NCBI GenBank assembly: GCA_003640335.1
Contig: RBKG01000204.1
Location: 1 to 5,837, forward strand
Reading direction: 5' to 3'
Source of the DNA: Porphyromonas sp.
Lineage (GTDB): Bacteria > Bacteroidota > Bacteroidia > Bacteroidales > Porphyromonadaceae
DNA length: 5,837 nt
The notes under the pieces are model-generated. The model was not told where the DNA came from. It ran no database searches and was given only the letters and a program-made list of their open reading frames with translations. Shown piece by piece: positions 1 through 5,837 of this stretch. The position numbers were made by a program, and so were the translations under genes. Positions within the stretch are counted from its first letter, which is position 1. Every line of letters begins with the position of its first letter.

Positions 1-1377
1 TTAACGGCTATAACCTCCGCCTAGTGCTTGATAGAGTGCAATGGTAGAGGCAATCTCATTGTACTTATTGCTTAGCTCTTGTAGCTCTGCTGTGAGTAAA
101 TTCTGCTGAGCTGTTAGGACTTCGAGGTAAGTACTGCTACCACTTTCTTGTAATAGTCGTGTCGCTTTCTCGCTACGGCGAACAGCGGCAGTACGTTTGC
201 GGTAAATACCTGCTAGTTCGTGGTAGGTCTGTACTTGGCTTAGGTGATTATTGACTTCAATACCCGCATCAACGATAGTCTGAGCAAAGCTGAGCAAATT
301 CTCTTGGTACTGACTCTTGGCAATCTTAAGGTTAGCCGAGAGACGACCTTGCGCAAATATAGGCTGAGTCAAAGAGCCAATTAAGCTGAGCACAGGATTA
401 GCAAGGTTTCCTCCGAAGATACCACTCGATGAGAGGTTACCCGAAATAGAGATATTAGGGTACATAGCTGCACGAGCTTCGTTTACGGCATAGAATGATG
501 ATGCCAATACATTTTCAGCTCTTCTTACATCGGGTCGTTGGCTAAGCAGTTGTACGGGTAGCCCTATTGTCAGCTGTTTGAGCGAAGACCATGAGCTAAG
601 ACTTCCTCGCTCGATATGCGGATTAGCCGTGCCAAGGATACTCCCAATCGCATTTTCTGCTTCTCTGATTTGTTGCTTGAGGCTCACGACAGAGGCTTCT
701 ACATTATGTAGTTGAGCTTCTGCACTAGATACTCCAGCATCATTGTACGCTCCTGCGTTCATAAGAGCCTGCATGGTGCGCACATTCTCACGCCATATAA
801 GGACAGTTTTTTCATTGACTTTTAGCTGTTCGTCTAGTAGCACGAGCGCATAGTATGAGCGTGCGATAGATGCCACTAGTTGGCTTTCAATAGCTTGCTT
901 GTAGCTAGTGCTTGCTTCCACCAAAGCTCTATTGCGCTTCTTAGCATTGCGTAGCGAACCAAAGATGTCAGCTTGCCACTGAGCGGTAAGCGGAAGTTCG
1001 TAACTCTTACTCATCAGATTAGAGTTAGTTACATTAACTAGGTTTGCTTGAGGCGTAAAAGCGACTGAGGGAAGGAAGGCAAGTTTTGAGGCTCTAAGTG
1101 TAGCCTCGGCTTGCTCTATGCGTAGTCTTGCCTGCTGTAGGTTAGTGTTACTTTTTAAGCCTTGCTCAATGAGTTTTTGTAAGAGCGTATCGGTATATAC
1201 TTCTTTCCAAGTGAGAGAGGCTATACTCGTGGAGTCAGTTTGGACTGTATTGCCCCCGATGCTCTGTTGGTAGAGATGCTCGAGGGGTAAGCCTGCGGGT
1301 CGCTCGTAATGGCTATAGAGACCGCAGCTAGCAAGTAGTGTACTTGCTAGAGCGGTAAGGATTATATTCTTTTTCAT
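1..1377 (-). CDS. TolC/NodT-family outer-membrane efflux channel lipoprotein (OMF component)
   Basis: This is the outer-membrane exit duct of the pump. Proteins of this family form trimers: a beta-barrel in the outer membrane joined to a long alpha-helical periplasmic tunnel. The 458-residue product has a lipoprotein signal peptide with lipobox LLASC, so Cys18 is the predicted lipidated first mature residue. The family's internal duplication is visible: FLPSVAFTP (102-109) and MYPNISISG (305-313) are matching strand segments, and DIFGSLRNAKKR (137-148) matches PIFAQGRLSANL (339-350). The NodT-type signature LLSQRPDVRRAE lies at 277-288, and the protein ends in the typical ALGGGY (451-456). 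Length is normal for the family and the stop codon is intact at the window's left edge. The start is fixed by the MKKN signal peptide, only 4 bases after the transporter stop; there is no Shine-Dalgarno sequence, so coupling to upstream translation is likely. Membership is clear. Substrate range cannot be read from this subunit, and such channels sometimes serve several pumps. Confidence 0.95.
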   Translation of the reverse strand: MKKNIILTALASTLLASCGLYSHYERPAGLPLEHLYQQSIGGNTVQTDSTSIASLTWKEVYTDTLLQKLIEQGLKSNTNLQQARLRIEQAEATLRASKLAFLPSVAFTPQANLVNVTNSNLMSKSYELPLTAQWQADIFGSLRNAKKRNRALVEASTSYKQAIESQLVASIARSYYALVLLDEQLKVNEKTVLIWRENVRTMQALMNAGAYNDAGVSSAEAQLHNVEASVVSLKQQIREAENAIGSILGTANPHIERGSLSSWSSLKQLTIGLPVQLLSQRPDVRRAENVLASSFYAVNEARAAMYPNISISGNLSSSGIFGGNLANPVLSLIGSLTQPIFAQGRLSANLKIAKSQYQENLLSFAQTIVDAGIEVNNHLSQVQTYHELAGIYRKRTAAVRRSEKATRLLQESGSSTYLEVLTAQQNLLTAELQELSNKYNEIASTIALYQALGGGYSR

Positions 1378-1381
1378 GGCA

Positions 1382-4300
1382 TTAGTTCTTTTCAGTATTA
1401 AAAGCCGATTGTTCTTCTAGGAGGTGTTCTCTCTCAAGTGCTATTTGAGGGTCTAGCTCGTGTTCCTCGGGCTTGCGTATAAACTTCTCTTGTAGGTACT
1501 GGAAGAAAATAAACAGGATAGGCACAACGAAGAGTAGGGCAATTGTCCCGATAAGCATACCTCCTACGACACCCGTTGCGAGCGAACGGCTACCATTAGC
1601 TCCGGCTCCAGTGGCAAACATAAGCGGAAGCATACCGAAAATCATTGAGAGAACAGTCATCAAGATAGGACGGAAGCGTGCTTGTGCTGCTGTGTAAGCG
1701 GCTTCGACTATACCAAATCCTTGACGACGACGCTCAGATGCATACTCTGTAATCAAGATAGCTGTCTTAGCGAGTAGCCCGATAAGCATGATGACACCCG
1801 TCTGCAAATAGATATTATTCTCAAAACCTCCGACTTTAGCAAAAAGGAAGCTTCCCATAAGACCAAAAGGAACAGATAGGATTACTGCGAAAGGAATGAG
1901 GAAGCTCTCGTACAGCGCAGACAGAATGAGGAAGATGAGTATGATACAAATGAGGTAGATGTATATGGTCGTATTGCCCGAAGTCGCTTGAGCTTCTTCA
2001 CGAGCGACACCTCCATATTCGTATGTAATACCTGAGGGAAGCATTTGCTTAGCCATTTCCTCGATAGCCTTCATGCCTTCACCCGTCGAATATCCTTCGG
2101 CTACACTGACATTAGCACTGATAGAGCTGAAGAGATTAAAGCGATTGGCCGATACCGCACCATTAGTCTTTTCAAGAGTAACAAACTGACTGATAGGAGC
2201 CATTTCGCTACCATTGCGTACGAATATATTATTCAGGCTCTGTTCGTCTAAACGATATTCGGGTGCCGCCTGCATCATAACGCGGTAGGTCTTACCAAAC
2301 TTATTATAGTTTGAGGCATACGAACTACCAAGATACATACCAAGGGTTTCAAGGACTGTCGCAGGCGATATACCTGCACGTTTACATTGAGCCGCATCTA
2401 CATTGACCTTATACTGAGGGAAGTTCATCGCATAGCTCGTATAAGACATAGCGACCTCTGGGCGTTGGTTGAGCGCATAGATAAAGGGGGCTGCCTTCTG
2501 ATAGAACGAAGCCATATCTCCTCCTGTGCGGTCTTGTACTTGTAGTTCGATAGCATTCCCCATACCATAACCAGGAATCATACCCGGCTGGATAGCGAAG
2601 ATTTGTGCTTCTGGAATAGCTTGGAACTGAGCATTCAGCTTAGCTAATAGCTCATCTGCATGTTGCCCCTTGCCCTTACGTTCGTCCCAGTGCTTGAGGC
2701 GTACGAAGAATGTACCGTATGAAGTACCTGAGCCACCCATAAGCCCGAAGCCACCGATGCGTGCATAGTGCACGACCTCGGGTGTAGACTTAATGATATT
2801 CTCGACCTTGTCTAGAACCTTAGCTGATTGCTCAATAGTATTACCCGGTGAAGTGCCAATGCTAACCATAATCATGCCTTGGTCTTCTTGTGGCACAAGC
2901 CCCGTCTTAGTTGTAGCGACGAGGTAAATAAGACCCGCAGAAGCAAGAGCTAATGAAGCCCATACCAACCAGCGATGACCAATAAGGAAGCTAAGACCCT
3001 TCTTGTACTTGGATAGTGAGGCTTCGAAGGCAATGCTATAAGCTTGTTTTACACGATGCCCGAAACTTCCCTGCTTCTTATGTATGTCCTCTGGGCACAT
3101 CATAATAGCACAGAGTGCTGGACATAGCACAAGGGCAGATACCATAGAGAGCCCAACGGAAGTAGCAAGCGTAACCCCAAACTGAGTGTAGAAGATACCT
3201 GATGTTCCTCCCATGAAGGTTACAGGAATGAATACCGCCATGAAGACGAGTGTACAAGAGATAACTGCCATCGTAATATCACTCATGGCACTCTTTGTAG
3301 CTAGGTAACTGCTCGTATAGCCAGCCTCAAACTTCTCTTGTACAGCTTCCACCACGACAATAGCATCATCGACGACAGTACCAATAGCAAGTACAAGTGC
3401 AAAGAGCGTCAGCAAGTTAATGCTAAAGCCAGCTACTTGTAAGCAGAAGAATGTGCCGATAAGAGAAACTATAATTGAGATAGAGGGTATAAGCGTTGCC
3501 TTGAAATCTTGTAAGAAGAAGTAGACAACAAGGATTACAAGGATAATCGCTACTATGAGAGTTTCTATCACGACGTAGATAGAGGCGTAGAGATTATCAT
3601 TAGTATTCATAAAGGTAATGAACTCAACACCCTTGGGTAAGTCTTTGCTCATTTCCTCAAGACGCTTGGCTATCTTGTTATTGACTTCGGTGGCATTGGC
3701 TCCTGCTATCTGCGTCGCCATATAGTTTACACCCTGTTTGCCGTCAATAGACGAAACGACAGAGTAGGTCAGTGCGCCAAGCTCTATCTTGGCTACATCA
3801 CCTAAGTGTAGGACATTACCATTGTCTAGAGACTTAATAACGATATTATTAAACTCTTCCTGACTCTGCAATCTGCCACGATATTTGAGTGTATAGGTGT
3901 AAGTATTCTTAGAGTCCTCACCTAAGGCACCTGTCGAGGCTACGATATTTTGTTCGTTAAGAGCTGCTGTGATGTCGCTAGGCATCAGTTTGTACTGAGC
4001 CATAACATCGGGTTTGAGCCAAATGCGCATACTATAAGTTTGCCCAAAGCTCTGCACTTCGCCGACGCCCTCGATACGCTTAATCTCTGGAATGACATTA
4101 ATGTCTAGATAGTTTGAGAGAAACAGCTTATCATACTTAGGGTCATTGCTAACAAGACCTCCTACTTGAAGGAAGCCACTCTGACGCTTACCCACAGTTA
4201 CCCCGATGCGTGTTACCTCGGCAGGCATTAAGCCTTGGGCACGACTAACACGGTTCTGTACATTGACGGCAGCCATATCAGCGTTTGCCCCCTGCTTAAA

Positions 4301-4582
4301 GTACACAGTTATCGAGGCACTACCGTCATTGCCTGCTGATGAGGTCATATAGGTCATACCCTCTACACCATTGATAGCTTCTTCAAGGGGGAGTACGACA
4401 CTCTGCTGTACGGCATCGGCATCAGCTCCGGGGTAACTTGCTGAAACTTGGATAGTCGGAGGTGCGATGTCTGGATACTGCTCTACAGGTAAGTTGAAGA
4501 GCGATATTAGACCAACGAAGACAATCACGATAGCTATCGAGATGGCCATCACGGGTCGTTTGATAAATATATTGTCTTTCAT
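1382..4582 (-). CDS. RND multidrug efflux transporter, AcrB/MexB-like (HAE-1 family)
   Basis: This is the inner-membrane, proton-driven pump subunit. Homologues are trimers that take up drugs, dyes, detergents or bile salts from the periplasmic side. The 1066 residues (AcrB has 1049) open with the family signature MKDNIFIKRP and then LPVEQYPDIAPP (31-42), which fixes the start. Twelve membrane segments are recognisable, roughly at 11-30, 336-356, 362-383, 388-412, 436-456, 468-494, 536-557, 871-891, 894-916, 924-947, 970-990 and 1002-1030. Two large periplasmic loops (about 31-335 and 558-870) carry the porter and docking domains. The proton-relay residues of AcrB all have counterparts: Asp405 and Asp406 in GTVVDDAIVVVE, Lys939 in GLLAKTAIL, Arg969 and Thr976 in RFRPILMT. 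The switch loop is FGLMGGSGTS (612-621). The absence of metal-pump (CusA) features and the good match to AcrB support HAE-1. The tail after residue 1030 is charged and mostly acidic. It lies 16 bases after the adaptor gene and 4 before the channel gene. A multidrug role is inferred from family; the actual substrates are unknown. Bacteroidales relatives include the BmeB and Xep pumps. Confidence 0.97.
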   Translation of the reverse strand: MKDNIFIKRPVMAISIAIVIVFVGLISLFNLPVEQYPDIAPPTIQVSASYPGADADAVQQSVVLPLEEAINGVEGMTYMTSSAGNDGSASITVYFKQGANADMAAVNVQNRVSRAQGLMPAEVTRIGVTVGKRQSGFLQVGGLVSNDPKYDKLFLSNYLDINVIPEIKRIEGVGEVQSFGQTYSMRIWLKPDVMAQYKLMPSDITAALNEQNIVASTGALGEDSKNTYTYTLKYRGRLQSQEEFNNIVIKSLDNGNVLHLGDVAKIELGALTYSVVSSIDGKQGVNYMATQIAGANATEVNNKIAKRLEEMSKDLPKGVEFITFMNTNDNLYASIYVVIETLIVAIILVILVVYFFLQDFKATLIPSISIIVSLIGTFFCLQVAGFSINLLTLFALVLAIGTVVDDAIVVVEAVQEKFEAGYTSSYLATKSAMSDITMAVISCTLVFMAVFIPVTFMGGTSGIFYTQFGVTLATSVGLSMVSALVLCPALCAIMMCPEDIHKKQGSFGHRVKQAYSIAFEASLSKYKKGLSFLIGHRWLVWASLALASAGLIYLVATTKTGLVPQEDQGMIMVSIGTSPGNTIEQSAKVLDKVENIIKSTPEVVHYARIGGFGLMGGSGTSYGTFFVRLKHWDERKGKGQHADELLAKLNAQFQAIPEAQIFAIQPGMIPGYGMGNAIELQVQDRTGGDMASFYQKAAPFIYALNQRPEVAMSYTSYAMNFPQYKVNVDAAQCKRAGISPATVLETLGMYLGSSYASNYNKFGKTYRVMMQAAPEYRLDEQSLNNIFVRNGSEMAPISQFVTLEKTNGAVSANRFNLFSSISANVSVAEGYSTGEGMKAIEEMAKQMLPSGITYEYGGVAREEAQATSGNTTIYIYLICIILIFLILSALYESFLIPFAVILSVPFGLMGSFLFAKVGGFENNIYLQTGVIMLIGLLAKTAILITEYASERRRQGFGIVEAAYTAAQARFRPILMTVLSMIFGMLPLMFATGAGANGSRSLATGVVGGMLIGTIALLFVVPILFIFFQYLQEKFIRKPEEHELDPQIALEREHLLEEQSAFNTEKN

Positions 4583-4598
4583 TATCCCGTAATTAAGT

Positions 4599-5732
4599 TT
4601 ACTTCTTTGCTTCGCTTTGAGCTGGAGCTACTGCAGCGCCTTCGCGTACAAGACCTGCACCTTCGGCTATGATGACGTCTCCAGCCTTAAGCCCATCAGT
4701 AACGAGGTACTCAGTACCATTGTTAATAGGCTCTACTGTGATAAGCGTTGAAGTAGCCTTGCCATCAACGACCTTATAAGCGAATACCTTGTCTTGTAGC
4801 TGGTAAGTAGCGGCTTGAGGAATAACAATGATATTGCTGTAGCTGTGCTTGAGTATAATGCTTCCCGTAGCACCACTATGAAGGAGGTGGTTGGGGTTGG
4901 CGAATTTGGCTCTTAGGCTACTCGCTCCAGTTGTTCGGTCGATGACGCCACTAATGCTCTCTACCGTGCCGGTGCTTTCGTATAGACTGCCATCGCTTAG
5001 ACGTAATTGCACAGCTCCCATACTCTTAACAGCAGCTTCTAGAGAGCCATACTTACGCGTAAGGTCAAGAAGCGTCTTTTCACCTAGAGAGAAGTAGACA
5101 TACATTTGGCTGTTGTCAGATACTGTTGTTAGTGGACTAGGCATAGCCGAACTAACAAGTGTTCCCTGACGATAGGGAAGTGTCCCTACTACACCATCAG
5201 CAGGGCTAGTTACAGTTGTGTAGCTAAGATTATTGTGTGCACTAAGCTCTGCAGCCTTGGCTTGTGCTAGACTAGCTTCGGCAGACTGATAGTTATTACG
5301 AGCCATATCTAGTTCAATCTGTGAAATGACTTTCTCGTTGAAAAGTCTTTGCTTAGCATCAAGTGTAATCTTAGCTGTTGAGAGAGCTGCTTTTGCCGCT
5401 TGTATGTTGGCCTTTGCTTGCGCAAGTGCAGCTTGATAAGGCACTTGGTCAATGATGAAAAGGGTTTGTCCTTTGCGTACAACGTCGCCTTCATTAACGA
5501 GTACTTGTGTCAAGCGACCACTTACTTGAGGGTAGATGTCAATGTCTTGTCTTCCTCGTATCGTAGCCGAGTAGCTCTGTTCGAGTTCTCTATCGCCTGC
5601 ACTTACGCTCATCGTCTTGTAAGGCATTGCTTGGGCTTGCTGTTCTTGTCCTTGCTGCGTGCTTCCGCCACAAGAGGGAAGGGCAATAGACATCATCATA
5701 AGGCTAGCTGTGAGCCATACTGTTTTTTTCAT
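4599..5732 (-). CDS. RND efflux periplasmic adaptor lipoprotein (membrane fusion protein, AcrA/MexA-like)
   Basis: This is the adaptor that seals the RND trimer to the outer-membrane channel in the periplasm. The 377-residue product has a lipoprotein signal peptide ending in LPSC, giving lipidated Cys21, followed by a Gln-rich linker (about 25-36). Domains in order: the first half of the lipoyl (biotinyl-like) domain, YPQVSGRLTQVLVNEGDVV (67-85) to about 95; an alpha-helical coiled-coil hairpin of Ala/Gln/Lys-rich heptads (about 97-165) with its tip near 130-140; the second lipoyl half, SPADGVVGTLPYRQGTLV (176-193); a beta-barrel domain (about 200-295) containing DRTTGASSLRAKFANPNH (265-282); and a membrane-proximal domain (about 300-370). 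Length and order match AcrA. An in-frame TAA lies six codons upstream (5753-5751) with no ATG between, so this start is well supported. No Shine-Dalgarno sequence is seen. A run of seven A residues spans codons 2 to 4. As first gene of the operon, its leader probably controls all three genes. Compared with AcrA, the hairpin tip keeps Leu130 and Ser137 but has Ala126 where the RLS motif has Arg. Confidence 0.96.
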   Translation of the reverse strand: MKKTVWLTASLMMMSIALPSCGGSTQQGQEQQAQAMPYKTMSVSAGDRELEQSYSATIRGRQDIDIYPQVSGRLTQVLVNEGDVVRKGQTLFIIDQVPYQAALAQAKANIQAAKAALSTAKITLDAKQRLFNEKVISQIELDMARNNYQSAEASLAQAKAAELSAHNNLSYTTVTSPADGVVGTLPYRQGTLVSSAMPSPLTTVSDNSQMYVYFSLGEKTLLDLTRKYGSLEAAVKSMGAVQLRLSDGSLYESTGTVESISGVIDRTTGASSLRAKFANPNHLLHSGATGSIILKHSYSNIIVIPQAATYQLQDKVFAYKVVDGKATSTLITVEPINNGTEYLVTDGLKAGDVIIAEGAGLVREGAAVAPAQSEAKK

Positions 5733-5837
5733 ATTAAAGTCGTTAAGAATTTATCTTGAAGTATCTATAATAAGAACCCCCTAACATCCATTAAGAATGC
5801 TGAGGGGGCAAATAGTTTAATATAAAATATGGAGAAG
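5733..5837 (-). promoter_or_regulatory. Operon leader / probable promoter region of the efflux operon
   Basis: This 105-base non-coding stretch lies directly upstream of the adaptor gene and is much more AT-rich than the genes, apart from the G/C arms of the hairpin at 5777-5808. It is the only place in the window where a promoter for the three-gene operon could lie, unless transcription reads in from beyond the right edge. I could not identify a convincing Bacteroidota promoter (TTTG about 20 bases before TAnnTTTG). The 44 bases between the hairpin and the start codon are AT-rich and contain TAAATTCT (5754-5747), only a weak partial match to the -7 element without a TTTG partner. No repeated operator half-sites other than the hairpin arms are visible. 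Confidence 0.4.
5777..5808 (-). terminator. Imperfect inverted repeat with T-rich tail; possible terminator or leader hairpin
   Basis: Read on the minus strand, CCCCCT (5808-5803) pairs with AGGGGG (5782-5777). After one bulged C (5802), AGCAT (5801-5797) pairs with ATGTT (5787-5783) using one G-U wobble, leaving a 9-base loop. The wobble pairs only in minus-strand RNA; the plus-strand copy has an A-C mismatch there. On the minus strand the stem is followed by TTCTTATTAT, a broken T-run, whereas the plus-strand side is not T-rich. Both points favour a minus-strand element. It could be an intrinsic terminator for a gene beyond the right edge, or, lying 44 bases before the adaptor start, an attenuator-like hairpin in the operon's own leader, or a protein-binding operator. 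The sequence alone does not choose between these. Confidence 0.5.

Noticed and set aside
1473..1697. Plus-strand 74-codon reading frame
   Set aside because: It is antisense to conserved membrane segments 11 and 12 of the transporter and has no family features of its own.
2045..2251. Plus-strand 68-codon reading frame
   Set aside because: It is antisense to the second periplasmic loop of the transporter and shows no recognisable protein features.
4585..4589. CGGGA just before the transporter start as a Shine-Dalgarno sequence
   Set aside because: Only two bases separate it from the ATG, which is too close for normal pairing, and these genes otherwise lack such sites.
4891..5097. Plus-strand 68-codon reading frame
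   Set aside because: It is antisense to the adaptor's beta-barrel domain, with composition typical of a shadow frame.
5309..5494. Minus-strand 61-codon reading frame inside the adaptor gene
   Set aside because: It is an out-of-frame reading of the coiled-coil hairpin region, with low-complexity Lys/Gln/Leu-rich output.
5400..5759. Plus-strand 119-codon reading frame antisense to the adaptor's 5' end
   Set aside because: It lies almost entirely opposite a well-supported lipoprotein adaptor gene, and its translation has no recognisable domain or signal. It is best explained as a shadow frame.
5809..5812. TTTG on the minus strand as a Bacteroidota -33 promoter element
   Set aside because: No TAnnTTTG-like element follows at about 20 bases, where the hairpin lies instead. 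A single four-base match is expected by chance.
1..5837. A previously undescribed system in this window
   Set aside because: All coding capacity is accounted for by a well-known tripartite RND efflux pump. There are no extra genes, repeat arrays, mobile-element ends or long unexplained non-coding stretches.

Overview
The window holds one complete, compact operon on the minus strand. It encodes a tripartite drug-efflux pump of the resistance-nodulation-division (RND) type, HAE-1 class. In transcription order (right to left) the genes are a periplasmic adaptor lipoprotein (5732-4599), a 1066-residue inner-membrane RND transporter (4582-1382) and a TolC/NodT-type outer-membrane channel lipoprotein (1377-1). 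The gaps are only 16 and 4 bases, so the three genes are almost certainly co-transcribed and probably translationally coupled. All three reading frames are intact from start to stop; the channel's stop codon is the first triplet of the window.

The source is most likely a Bacteroidota species, probably of the order Bacteroidales (a Porphyromonas- or Bacteroides-like bacterium). The reasons are the adaptor-pump-channel gene order, an adaptor and channel that are both lipoproteins, the channel N-terminus (CGLYSHYERP, like Bacteroidales NodT-family proteins), the absence of recognisable Shine-Dalgarno sequences and a moderate base composition. Genus is not decided by this sequence.

Layout: 1-1377 channel; 1382-4582 transporter; 4599-5732 adaptor; 5733-5837 a 105-base AT-rich leader with one clear imperfect inverted repeat (5777-5808) followed, in the minus direction, by a T-rich run. 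The repeat may be the terminator of a gene lying just beyond the right edge, or a leader or operator element of the pump operon. An ATG on the plus strand, nine bases from the right edge, could be the start of a divergent gene, but three codons cannot establish that.

How the parts work together: the RND trimer uses the proton gradient (relay residues Asp405, Asp406, Lys939, Arg969 and Thr976 are all present) to drive substrates from the periplasm or outer leaflet of the inner membrane into the channel trimer, and the adaptor bridges the two. No regulator gene, insertion sequence, tRNA, CRISPR array or other mobile feature is visible. I found no previously undescribed system. The points most worth checking are the leader hairpin, a substrate pocket that differs in part from E. 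coli AcrB, and an adaptor tip motif lacking its usual arginine.
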